Assembly: GCF_902859735.1 (NCBI RefSeq)
Contig: NZ_CADIJY010000011.1
Coordinates: forward strand, 62,001-126,000
Source: Achromobacter aegrifaciens
GTDB taxonomy: Bacteria > Pseudomonadota > Gammaproteobacteria > Burkholderiales > Burkholderiaceae_B
DNA length: 64,000 nucleotides
Direction of reading: 5' to 3'
A program made the position numbers and the translations under genes. Below the pieces are notes generated by a model. That model did not search any database and had not been told where the DNA came from. It saw nothing but the letters and a program-made list of their open reading frames with translations. The first letter of the stretch is position 1. Every line of letters begins with the position of its first letter. Positions 7,423 through 15,560 of the stretch are shown here, in pieces.

Positions 7423-9708
7423 ATGAAAAAACCAAACCTGCTTTCCGGCCTTGCCGAAGCCTTTCCTGCCCGCTGGCGCGATGAAATCAGCGCCGAACTG
7501 GCGGACGGCGAAACCTTGTTGGCCTGGGTTGAAATAGACCTGGATCAGCGCCTGAAGTTCCGTCCGGGGCTTATCGCCGCCACCGACCGCCGGCTGTTGG
7601 CGCGCCATCCCGACGAACCGCGCTGGGAATCCTGGGCATATGGCCCCCAATTAAAGCTAAGCCTCACCGACCACGCTGGCGCCGCGCTGCTGGAATTGCA
7701 CGACGACGGCTCCCGCCTGGGCGCGTGGCGTTTCACGCTGGCGCGCAATCCGGCCGCGTTGCGGCTGCTGGCGCAGTTCGAAACGCAGCAGGCCATCCGT
7801 TTGTCCGGCCATCAGGACGAGGATCTGGCGGAGCGCACCTGCACCGTCTGTAATAACGTCATCCCGGCGGGCGAGGAAGAATGCCCGACCTGCAACCAGG
7901 AACAGGCAGCGCCATCCACCACTTGGGCGCTGCTGCGCCTGTGGCGTTTCGCCCGCCCTTACCGCGGGCCGCTGCTGGCGGGTTTCGTGCTGACCCTGCT
8001 GGGCACCGCCGCCACCCTGGTGCCGCCGTACCTGACCATGCCGCTGATGGACGACGTGCTGATTCCGTTCCAGAACGGCGCGCCCATCGATTACGACAAG
8101 GTCCGCCTCTATCTGGGCGGGCTGCTGGCCTCGGCTTTCCTGGCCTGGGGGCTGGGCTGGGCCCGGACCTATATCCTGGCCTGGGTCAGCGAGCGCATCG
8201 GCGCGGACCTGCGCACCACCACCTATGAGCACCTGCAGCAGCTGTCGCTGGAGTATTTCGGCGGCAAGCGCACCGGGGATCTGATTTCCCGCATCGGCAG
8301 CGAAACCGACCGCATCTGCGTGTTCCTGTCGCTGCACTTGCTGGACTTCGCCAACGACATCCTGATGATCTGCATGACCGCGGTCATCCTGGTGTCCATC
8401 AACCCGTGGCTGGCGCTGGTCACGCTGGTGCCGCTGCCGTTCATCATCTGGATGATCCACGCGGTGCGCGACCGCCTGCGCCATGGCTTCGAAAAGGTCG
8501 ATCGCATCTGGTCGGAGATCACGAACGTCCTGGCCGACACCATTCCGGGCATCCGCGTGGTCAAGGCTTTCGCGCAGGAAAAGCGTGAAGTCGCGCGCTT
8601 TCGCGAAGCCAACAACCGCAACCTGGAAGTCAACGACCGCGTGAACACCACCTGGTCGCTGTTCTCGCCCACCGTCACGCTGCTGACCGAAGTGGGCCTG
8701 CTGGTGGTGTGGATCTTCGGCATCTGGCAGGTGTCGCAGAAGCAGATCACCGTTGGCGTGCTGGCCGCCTTCCTGGCCTATATCGGGCGCTTCTACATGC
8801 GTCTGGATTCGATGAGCCGCATCGTCTCGGTCACGCAGAAAGCGGCGGCTGGCGCCAAGCGCATCTTCGACATCCTGGACCATGTCTCCAGCGTGCCGGA
8901 ACCGCAGAATCCCGCCAAGCTGCCGCACATCAACGGCCGCATCGAGTTGCGCGACGTGGGCTTCCGCTACGGCAACCGCCAGGTCATCCGCGGCTTGAAC
9001 CTGAACATCGCGCCGGGCGAGATGATCGGCCTGGTGGGCCACAGCGGCTCGGGCAAGAGCACGCTGATCAACCTGATCTGCCGCTTCTACGACGTATCCG
9101 AAGGGGCGGTGCTGGTGGACGGCGCCGATATCCGTTCGGTGCGCGTGGCGGACTACCGCCGCAACATCGGGTTGGTGCTGCAGGAGCCGTTCCTGTTCTT
9201 CGGCACCATCGCCGAGAACATTGCCTACGGCAAGCCGGACGCCACCCGTGACGAAATCGTGGCTGCGGCGCGCGCCGCGCATGCGCATGAATTCATCCTG
9301 CGGCTGCCGCACGGCTACGACTCGCTGGTCGGCGAACGTGGCCAGGCCTTGTCCGGCGGCGAACGCCAGCGCATCTCGATCGCGCGCGCGCTGCTGATCG
9401 ATCCGCGCATCCTGATTCTGGACGAAGCCACCTCGTCGGTGGACACCACCACCGAAAAGGAAATCCAGAAGGCGCTGGACAACCTGGTGCGTGGCCGCAC
9501 CACAATCGCCATCGCCCACCGTCTGAGCACGCTGCGCAAGGCGGACCGCCTGGTGGTGCTGGACCGCGGCCAGATCGTGGAGCAGGGCCCGCACGAAGAA
9601 CTGATGGCCCGCGAGGGCGCCTACTACCGCCTGTACCAGGCGCAGGCGCGCCAGGCCGAGGCCGACGCGCAGGCGTCGGGCAGCGAAGACATGGCCGCCG
9701 TGGCCTGA
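7423..9708 (+). CDS. Cyanophycin-locus ABC exporter with PH-like and zinc-ribbon N-terminus
   Basis: A 761-residue fused ABC exporter. Residues 1-130 form a soluble region with a PH-like pattern (GETLLAW...PGLIAATDRRLL), followed by a four-cysteine zinc ribbon (C140, C143, C154, C157). The exporter membrane domain (about 180-490) comes next, then an ATPase domain with Walker A GHSGSGKST (539-547), signature LSGGE (643-647) and Walker B ending in D667-E668. It resembles MsbA-like half-transporters that work as homodimers, but the extra N-terminus is unusual. The ATG at 7423 is preferred over a TTG at 7369, which would add 18 non-conserved residues. It is divergent from cphA and followed by DUF1854, matching the family named cyanophycin-metabolism-associated ABC transporters. 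The substrate is unknown. Confidence 0.85.
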   Translation: MKKPNLLSGLAEAFPARWRDEISAELADGETLLAWVEIDLDQRLKFRPGLIAATDRRLLARHPDEPRWESWAYGPQLKLSLTDHAGAALLELHDDGSRLGAWRFTLARNPAALRLLAQFETQQAIRLSGHQDEDLAERTCTVCNNVIPAGEEECPTCNQEQAAPSTTWALLRLWRFARPYRGPLLAGFVLTLLGTAATLVPPYLTMPLMDDVLIPFQNGAPIDYDKVRLYLGGLLASAFLAWGLGWARTYILAWVSERIGADLRTTTYEHLQQLSLEYFGGKRTGDLISRIGSETDRICVFLSLHLLDFANDILMICMTAVILVSINPWLALVTLVPLPFIIWMIHAVRDRLRHGFEKVDRIWSEITNVLADTIPGIRVVKAFAQEKREVARFREANNRNLEVNDRVNTTWSLFSPTVTLLTEVGLLVVWIFGIWQVSQKQITVGVLAAFLAYIGRFYMRLDSMSRIVSVTQKAAAGAKRIFDILDHVSSVPEPQNPAKLPHINGRIELRDVGFRYGNRQVIRGLNLNIAPGEMIGLVGHSGSGKSTLINLICRFYDVSEGAVLVDGADIRSVRVADYRRNIGLVLQEPFLFFGTIAENIAYGKPDATRDEIVAAARAAHAHEFILRLPHGYDSLVGERGQALSGGERQRISIARALLIDPRILILDEATSSVDTTTEKEIQKALDNLVRGRTTIAIAHRLSTLRKADRLVVLDRGQIVEQGPHEELMAREGAYYRLYQAQARQAEADAQASGSEDMAAVA

Positions 9709-9729
9709 CGCGGAACCGGAATTATCGTC

Positions 9730-10200
9730 ATGACCTTGCCGTCTTTTCAGCTGCGCCGCAATGCCTTCGGGCGCCTGGAGTTCCAGTCCGCCGATGGCCA
9801 GAACCACGAGGGCGTGCTGCCCGTGCGCGCCTTTCCCATCAGCGAACCGGGCCGCGGCCTGTCGCTCGTGACAGTGGACGGGCGCGAACTGCTCTGGATC
9901 GAGCACCTGTCCGATGTGCCGGCTCCGCAGCGCGAGTTGATCGAGGAAGAACTGGCAAGCCGGGAATTCATGCCCGAGATCCGCAAGCTGGCCAGCGTCT
10001 CCACTTTCGCCACCCCCAGCACCTGGCAGGTCGATACCGACCGCGGCCCCACCTCGTTCACGCTGCGCGGCGAAGAAGACATCCGCCGCCTGAGTCCGCA
10101 GACCCTGTTGATCGCCGACAGCCACGGCATCTTCTATCTGGTGCGCGACATCCAGTTGCTGGACAAGCACAGCCGCAAGCTGCTGGACCGCTTCCTCTAG
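9730..10200 (+). CDS. DUF1854 protein associated with cyanophycin locus
   Basis: A 156-residue soluble protein without signal peptide or membrane helix, starting MTLPSFQLRRNAFGRLEF. It fits the DUF1854 family, whose members recur beside cyanophycin synthetase and the ABC exporter. It begins 21 bases after the exporter stop and is surely co-transcribed with it. There are no recognisable catalytic motifs. A role as cytoplasmic partner of the exporter is inference from position. It converges with the acyltransferase gene three bases downstream. Confidence 0.8.
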   Translation: MTLPSFQLRRNAFGRLEFQSADGQNHEGVLPVRAFPISEPGRGLSLVTVDGRELLWIEHLSDVPAPQRELIEEELASREFMPEIRKLASVSTFATPSTWQVDTDRGPTSFTLRGEEDIRRLSPQTLLIADSHGIFYLVRDIQLLDKHSRKLLDRFL

Positions 10201-10203
10201 CCC

Positions 10204-11340
10204 TCAGCCTTCCCGCGGCCGCTTGAACGGGGAGTGCGTTTCCAGTTCTCCCAGATAGTCCGTCACCGCCGCGGTTTCCTCGTCCAGGAAGTTTTGGATC
10301 GCGTCCGCGAAGCCGGGGTGCGCGACCCAGTGCGCCGACCAGGTGGGCGTGGGCAGCAGCCCGCGCGCCATCTTGTGTTCGCCTTGCGCGCCGCCCTCGA
10401 AGCGCGCGATGCCGTGGGCAATGCAATAGGCGATGGACTGCATGTAGCAGGTCTCGAAGTGCAGCCCCGGCACGTATTCGGTCGCGCCCCAGTAGCGCCC
10501 ATACAGCGCGTCGCCGCCCGCCAGGTTGAGCGCGGCCGCCACCGGCCGGCCGTCGCGCTCTGCCAGGATCAGCACGAAGGCACCGGCCTGTTCGCGATAC
10601 GCGCGGCGGAAGAATTCGTGGCTCAGGTAGGGTGGATTGCCATGGCTGAAGTAGGTGCGGCAATAGCATTCGTAGAAGAAGTCCAGCTCGACCGCGCCGA
10701 TCTCGGCCCCGCGCAGCCAGCGGTACGACAGCCCGGCGGCCGCGACCTTCTTGCGGTCCTGGCGGATCTTCTTGCGCTTGTCGTGGCTCATCGTGGCCAG
10801 AAAGGCGTCGAAGTCCGCGTAGCCCGGATTGGTCCAGTGGAACTGCACGCTTTCGCGGATCATGAAGCCGGCCTCGCGCAGCGCGCGCATGTCGGCCTCG
10901 GCGGGGAACAGCAGGTGCAGCGAAGACACCTTGATCTCTTCGGCGAAGGCGACCAGCCCGCGCACCAGCGTGGCGCGATCCTCATCGTTGCCGGCCAGCA
11001 ACCTGGGGCCGGTGACCGGCGTGAAGGGAATGGCCGACAGCAGCTTGGGGTAGTAGCGCAGCCCGTGGCGCTGGAAGGCGTCGGCCCAGGCGTAGTCGAA
11101 TACATATTCGCCGCGCGAATGGGATTTCAGGTAGAGCGGCGCAGCAGCCGCCAGCGCATCGTCGCGCCACAGCGCCAGGTAATGCGGCGCCCATCCGGTC
11201 TGGGGCGCGGCGCAGCCGGTCTCGTGCAGCGCGCGCAGGAATGCATGGCGCAGAAAGGGCTGGTCGCCCGCCAGCGCGTCCCATTGCTGGGCGTCGATGC
11301 GGGACAGGTCGGTCTCTATGGTCAGGCGCAGGGAATCCAT
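10204..11340 (-). CDS. GNAT/FemAB-like acyltransferase (COG3146, DUF482)
   Basis: A 378-residue protein starting MDSLRLTIETDLSRIDAQQW, with the family segments SPRGEY-like SHSRGEYVFDYAWADAF, MSHDKRKKIRQDRKKV and FEGGAQGEHKMARGL. The family is a double-GNAT fold related to FemAB peptidyltransferases; substrates are not established. The open frame continues far upstream antisense to the next genes, but the family N-terminus begins at ATG 11340, so that start was chosen. It is divergent from a DUF455 gene and converges with DUF1854. Whether it belongs to the cyanophycin locus or merely borders it cannot be told from sequence. Confidence 0.8.
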   Translation of the reverse strand: MDSLRLTIETDLSRIDAQQWDALAGDQPFLRHAFLRALHETGCAAPQTGWAPHYLALWRDDALAAAAPLYLKSHSRGEYVFDYAWADAFQRHGLRYYPKLLSAIPFTPVTGPRLLAGNDEDRATLVRGLVAFAEEIKVSSLHLLFPAEADMRALREAGFMIRESVQFHWTNPGYADFDAFLATMSHDKRKKIRQDRKKVAAAGLSYRWLRGAEIGAVELDFFYECYCRTYFSHGNPPYLSHEFFRRAYREQAGAFVLILAERDGRPVAAALNLAGGDALYGRYWGATEYVPGLHFETCYMQSIAYCIAHGIARFEGGAQGEHKMARGLLPTPTWSAHWVAHPGFADAIQNFLDEETAAVTDYLGELETHSPFKRPREG

Positions 11341-11439
11341 GGGTGAATGATAAAGTCTCCGTGTATGCGCGAGGCCTGCGGCCACGGCGCTTTCAAGGGA
11401 TTTCGGGCGGGCGCGAGGCCGCCCGGCACAGAGAAGCAT

Positions 11440-12261
11440 ATGGATAGCAACACGACGCCCGACGCGGCCGGGCATCGCCAGGATTGCCTGCGTGGGCAGG
11501 CGCTGGCGGCCCTGGCCGCCACGGCCTGGCAGGACAAGCTGGCGGCAGTGCGCGCCATGTCGGATGAGACGGTGCTGGACTGCGAGCAGGCCTACACGCC
11601 CACGGCGGAACTGCCGGGCCGCCCGGCGCGGCCTGAGCTGGTGGTCCCCGCCCAGGTCAAGCAGCGTTCCATGGCCACCGAGGAAGGGCGCGCGGCGCTG
11701 CTGCACGCGCTGGCGCACATCGAATTCAATGCCATCAACCTGGCTCTGGATATCATGTGGCGCTTTGCCGGCATGCCGGCAGCCTTCTACCGCGACTGGC
11801 TGCGCGTGGCGCGCGAAGAGGCCTATCACTTCGATCTGCTCAGGCAGCGTCTGGCCGCCATGGGCTACGCCTATGGCGACTTCCCCGCCCACAACGGGCT
11901 GTGGGACATGGCGCAGCGCACGCAAGACGATCTGCTGGCCCGCCTGGCGCTGGTGCCGCGCACGCTGGAGGCGCGCGGCCTGGATGCTTCCCCCGCGATC
12001 CGTGCCAAGCTGGCGGGAGCGGGCGATGCGGAAAGCGCTGCCATCGTCGACATCATCCTGGCCGACGAGATCGGCCACGTGGCCATCGGTAATCATTGGT
12101 ACAAGCAGCTGTGCGCGCAGGCGGGCAAGGATCCCGTGTCCTGTTATGCCGAACTGGCGCAACGCTATGACGCGCCCCGGCTGCGCGGTCCCTTCAACCT
12201 GGAGGCGCGCCGCGCCGCCGGCTTCGACGACGCCGAGCTTGCCGCGCTGCAGGCCGGCTGA
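11440..12261 (+). CDS. DUF455 ferritin-like protein
   Basis: A 273-residue all-helical protein of the DUF455/COG2833 ferritin-like family. Likely di-metal ligands are visible as Glu in LAHIEFNAI, ExxH in REEAYHF and ExxH in DEIGHVAIG. The family is widespread and uncharacterised; related proteins include diiron enzymes. The ATG at 11440 is preceded by a weak GAGAAG site; an upstream in-frame ATG would add a basic, non-family leader. It is followed 9 bases later by a lytic transglycosylase gene, so co-transcription is likely. Confidence 0.8.
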   Translation: MDSNTTPDAAGHRQDCLRGQALAALAATAWQDKLAAVRAMSDETVLDCEQAYTPTAELPGRPARPELVVPAQVKQRSMATEEGRAALLHALAHIEFNAINLALDIMWRFAGMPAAFYRDWLRVAREEAYHFDLLRQRLAAMGYAYGDFPAHNGLWDMAQRTQDDLLARLALVPRTLEARGLDASPAIRAKLAGAGDAESAAIVDIILADEIGHVAIGNHWYKQLCAQAGKDPVSCYAELAQRYDAPRLRGPFNLEARRAAGFDDAELAALQAG

Positions 12262-12270
12262 CTGGACGAC

Positions 12271-13515
12271 ATGAACAACCATAACTTCTTCAAGACGCTG
12301 CGGGCCCGCCCGCTGCGCGCGCTGGCCTGCGCCCTGGCCGGCGGCGCCCTCATTTCGCTGGTGCCCGCGGCGTCGGCCGCCGACGCGTTCGCGGCCTGCC
12401 TCGCGCAATTGCGCGGCGCGGCGCTCAAGGCCGGCGTGTCCGGCGCCACGTTCGACACCCAGACCGCCGGGCTTGCACCGGACATGACAGTGCTGGATCT
12501 GCTGGACGCCCAGCCGGAATTCAAGACGCCTATCTGGGACTACATGGCGGCCCTGGTCGACGACGAGCGCGTGGCCGACGGCCGGGCCGGCATGGCGCGC
12601 TGGCAGTCTGACCTGGACCGCGCCGCGTCGCGCTACGGTGTGGACGCAGCCACCATCGCCGCGGTGTGGGGCGTGGAAAGCAACTACGGCCGCACACTGG
12701 GCGGCCGGCCCCTGCTGACGTCGCTGTCCACGCTGTCCTGCTTCGGCCGGCGTCAGGCATATTTCCGCGGCGAATTCTTTGCCACGCTGAAGATCATCCA
12801 GGACGAGCACATCGCGCCCGAACGCCTGACGGGCTCCTGGGCGGGCGCTTTCGGCCAGACCCAGTTCATGCCCTCGACGTACTTGCGGCTGGCGGTGGAC
12901 TTCGACGGCGACGGCCGCCGCGACCTGGTCGACAGCGTGCCGGACGCGCTGGCATCGACAGCCAATTTCCTCAAGCGCGCGGGCTGGAACAGCGCGCTGC
13001 AATGGGGCTATGAAGTCCGCCTGCCGGCGGGTCTGGACACTTCAGGCGCGGGCCGCAAGAACAAGCGCGCGATGTCGTACTGGGCGGGGCGCGGCGTGAC
13101 GCGCGCCGACGGCCAGCCGCTGCCCGCGGGCGACACGCCGGCGGGGCTGCTGCTGCCGGCGGGCAGCAAAGGTCCTGCCTTCCTGGTCACGCGCAATTTC
13201 GACGCCCTGTATTCCTACAACGCAGCCGAAAGCTACGCGCTGGCCATCGCCCACCTGTCCGACAGGCTGCGCGGCGGCGGCCCGCTGGTGCAAGCCTGGC
13301 CAACCGACGATCCAGGCCTGTCGCGGGCGCAGCGGCGGGAATTGCAACGGCTGTTGATTGCCCGCGGCTATGAGATCGGCGAACCCGATGGCATGATCGG
13401 CGCCCGCACCCGGCAGGCCTTGCAGACGGTGCAGCGCGAACTGGGCCTGCGGCCGGACGGCCGCGCCGGCCTGAAGTCGCTGCAGGCCTTGCAGGCGGGA
13501 AAGGCCGTCGACTGA
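12271..13515 (+). CDS. Lytic murein transglycosylase (MltB/SLT_2 type) with peptidoglycan-binding domain
   Basis: The 414-residue product has a Sec signal peptide (about 1-37, cleavage near AASAADA), an SLT_2 catalytic domain with the catalytic glutamate in WGVESNYG (E136) and downstream GAFGQTQFMPSTYL, then a C-terminal PG_binding_1 domain (about 345-410, RRELQRLLIARGYEIGEPDG). It would cleave the MurNAc-GlcNAc bond with 1,6-anhydro product formation in the periplasm. There is no lipobox, so it is likely soluble, unlike E. coli MltB. It follows the DUF455 gene closely. Confidence 0.9.
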   Translation: MNNHNFFKTLRARPLRALACALAGGALISLVPAASAADAFAACLAQLRGAALKAGVSGATFDTQTAGLAPDMTVLDLLDAQPEFKTPIWDYMAALVDDERVADGRAGMARWQSDLDRAASRYGVDAATIAAVWGVESNYGRTLGGRPLLTSLSTLSCFGRRQAYFRGEFFATLKIIQDEHIAPERLTGSWAGAFGQTQFMPSTYLRLAVDFDGDGRRDLVDSVPDALASTANFLKRAGWNSALQWGYEVRLPAGLDTSGAGRKNKRAMSYWAGRGVTRADGQPLPAGDTPAGLLLPAGSKGPAFLVTRNFDALYSYNAAESYALAIAHLSDRLRGGGPLVQAWPTDDPGLSRAQRRELQRLLIARGYEIGEPDGMIGARTRQALQTVQRELGLRPDGRAGLKSLQALQAGKAVD

Positions 13516-13626
13516 CGGGATGCAATCGACAAGCTTTGTAAAGATGCCGGGTGTCATCCATCGGATGACAGGCGGGGCGGCAGGCATGGGCCTATACTGG
13601 ATCTCCGTTTTTTCAGGAGCACGATG

Positions 13627-14043
13627 ATGAGCCTATTGGATACCTTGGCCTCGATGGCCGGCGGCGGTCAGCAAGGGGGCTCGGCTTCGCTGCTGCCCGC
13701 GTTGATCGAGCAACTGAACAAGTACCCGGGCGGCCTGACCGGCCTGATCGCCAGCTTCCAGAAGGGCGGCTTGAGCGAGATCGTGGCGTCATGGGTGGGC
13801 ACCGGCCAGAACATGCCGGTCAGCGCCGATCAGCTCGGTTCCGTGCTGGATCCCGGCGTCGTCAACGAACTGGCCGCCAAGACCGGTCAGGACACGGACT
13901 CCGTGCTGGGTTCGCTGTCCTCGCTGCTGCCGCAACTGGTGGACAAGGCCACGCCCAACGGCGAGGTCCAGGGCGAACAGCAATTCAACCCTGCCGACCT
14001 GCTGGCGTCCCTGTCGGGCATCTTCGGCAACCGCGCCGGGTAA
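13627..14043 (+). CDS. YidB-like DUF937 protein
   Basis: A 138-residue Gly/Ser/Leu-rich protein (MSLLDTLASMAGGGQ...) with the YidB-type pattern: LLPALIEQLNKYPGGL, GLSEIVASWVGTGQN, and LGSVLDPGVVNELAAKTGQD. The family function is unknown. Two tandem ATGs exist (13624 and 13627); AGGAG is four bases before the first and seven before the second, so the second is slightly favoured. It is followed 20 bases later by the DUF4434 gene. Confidence 0.8.
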   Translation: MSLLDTLASMAGGGQQGGSASLLPALIEQLNKYPGGLTGLIASFQKGGLSEIVASWVGTGQNMPVSADQLGSVLDPGVVNELAAKTGQDTDSVLGSLSSLLPQLVDKATPNGEVQGEQQFNPADLLASLSGIFGNRAG

Positions 14044-14063
14044 ATCCTATCGCCAGGCAGCCC

Positions 14064-15044
14064 ATGCAGGCGTCTGCGCCTCCTTCCACCGGCCGGCGAC
14101 GCCTGTTGCAGGGCTTGGGCGTGGCGGCGCTGGCCGCCAGCCTGCCCGCCTGCGCGCCGGCCTGGTCGGTGCAAAGCACCTTCTGGCAGCTTTGGCCCAG
14201 CCACCTGGAATTGAGCCCGCAGGCGTGGCGCGAACGCATCGCCGCCATGCACGCGTTGGGATTCCGCGAGATCATCATTCAGTGGGTGGGCGCCAGCGGC
14301 GGGGCGCAGCCCTGGCAACTGCCCGCGTCCACGCTGGCGCTGATCTTCGACGAGGCCGAGCGCCTGGGCATGGGGCTGCAGTTGGGCCTGCCCTACGACG
14401 AGCGCTGGTGGCGACAGTTGGGCAATCCGGATGACGCCGCGCTGGCCGCATTCCTGCAGGCCACGCAGGCGCAGGCGCTGGCTTATGCGCAAGCGTCGAA
14501 CGCAACCCGGCTTGCCGCTTTCCGCGGCTGGTACATCCCTTACGAGATCGAGCAGCACAGCTGGGCCGCGCCCGGCCGCCAGGCGCTGCTGGCGCAATGG
14601 CTGCGCGAGCTGTCCGATCCGCTCGTGCAACAGACGGGACGCGTGCCCGCCATCTCCACGTATCACAGCAAATTGCCGGGAGCGCTGAGCCTGGCCGACC
14701 TGTGGAACGGATTGTTGGATGTGGTCAGGCTGAGGCCCATGCTCCAGGACGGAGTGGGCGTGTCCGGCATGGCGGCGTATGAGGCGTTGGAGCCCTTGCA
14801 TCGCATGCTGCTGGCGCGTCGTGCGCCGTTCGACCTGATCGTCGAACTATTCGAGGAACTGCCGTCCGAACGCCAGGACGGCACCACCTTCAATGCCCGC
14901 TCCGCCGACGCGGCGCGCGTGCGCCGGCAGTTGCGCATCGCGCGGCGCTACCGCGCGCAACGCGTGGTCGCCTTTGCGGCTGATCCCTGGCTGATCGGGC
15001 CTACGCCCGAGGCCGAGCGCCTGAAGCGGGAATGGCCGCTCTAG
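14064..15044 (+). CDS. DUF4434 putative lipoprotein, TIM-barrel glycosidase-like
   Basis: The 326-residue product has a twin-arginine-like leader (RRRLLQGLGVAALAASLPAC) ending in a possible lipobox cysteine, so it may be exported by Tat or Sec and lipidated. The body contains FWQLWPSHLELSPQAW, FREIIIQWVGASGG and FRGWYIPYEIEQHSW, consistent with DUF4434, a family with a glycoside-hydrolase-like barrel. It lies about 500 bases from the nfrA end of the surface-polysaccharide operon on the opposite strand. A periplasmic role on that polysaccharide is possible but is inference only. Confidence 0.65.
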   Translation: MQASAPPSTGRRRLLQGLGVAALAASLPACAPAWSVQSTFWQLWPSHLELSPQAWRERIAAMHALGFREIIIQWVGASGGAQPWQLPASTLALIFDEAERLGMGLQLGLPYDERWWRQLGNPDDAALAAFLQATQAQALAYAQASNATRLAAFRGWYIPYEIEQHSWAAPGRQALLAQWLRELSDPLVQQTGRVPAISTYHSKLPGALSLADLWNGLLDVVRLRPMLQDGVGVSGMAAYEALEPLHRMLLARRAPFDLIVELFEELPSERQDGTTFNARSADAARVRRQLRIARRYRAQRVVAFAADPWLIGPTPEAERLKREWPL

Positions 15045-15074
15045 GCGGCCGATCAGCGGTCTGACGCGGAATGG

Positions 15075-15425
15075 TTAGCGCGGTTGCGCCGCGGCCATGG
15101 CCTTGAGCTGCGCGCAGGTCTTTTCCTTGTCGGCCGCGCTCAACGTGCCCAGTTGCACCTTGGCTTGGCTGTAGGACTTCGAAAAAGCGGCGTCGAAGTC
15201 CGCCGCCGACATGCCCTGGGCGCTGGTCGCAGTCTTCTGTTGTTGCTTCATCTGCTCGAGCTGCGCTGCCGTGTAGGCGCCGCAGTACTCGGCGGCGGCA
15301 TGCATCTGGCCACTCACGGCCGCCAGGTTGGGCATCTGGCCCTGCATGGTCTGCTGGGCAAGGGCGGCGCCGCTGGCCAGGGTCAGGGCGGCGGCGGCCA
15401 GGGCGATACGGGCTTGTTTGAACAT
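15075..15425 (-). CDS. Small secreted protein of unknown function
   Basis: A 116-residue protein with a clear signal peptide (MFKQARIALAAAALTLASGA) and an ALA/QQ cleavage site near residue 23. The mature part is helical, Gln/Ala-rich and has two cysteines (C48, C104) that could form a disulfide. No family was recognised. A GGAG site lies 12 bases before ATG 15425, rather far; longer in-frame starts would mask the signal peptide. It is not clearly part of the nfr operon, whose last stop is at 15561. Confidence 0.65.
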   Translation of the reverse strand: MFKQARIALAAAALTLASGAALAQQTMQGQMPNLAAVSGQMHAAAEYCGAYTAAQLEQMKQQQKTATSAQGMSAADFDAAFSKSYSQAKVQLGTLSAADKEKTCAQLKAMAAAQPR

Positions 15426-15560
15426 CGGCAATTCAATCTCCAACGCGGTGAGGGATGAGGTTTGCACGCCTGGCGATCGCGCAGCCTGCGTGGCGCGGAG
15501 CACTATGCCCGATTCATTGTTATAGGCTTATGAACCGATGTAATCGTGTGTATCAGCGGC

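Noticed and set aside
11341-13002. A 550-codon upstream in-frame extension of the FemAB-like gene, antisense to DUF455 and transglycosylase genes
   Set aside because: The extension lacks the family sequence and covers two well-supported plus-strand genes; the family start is at 11340.
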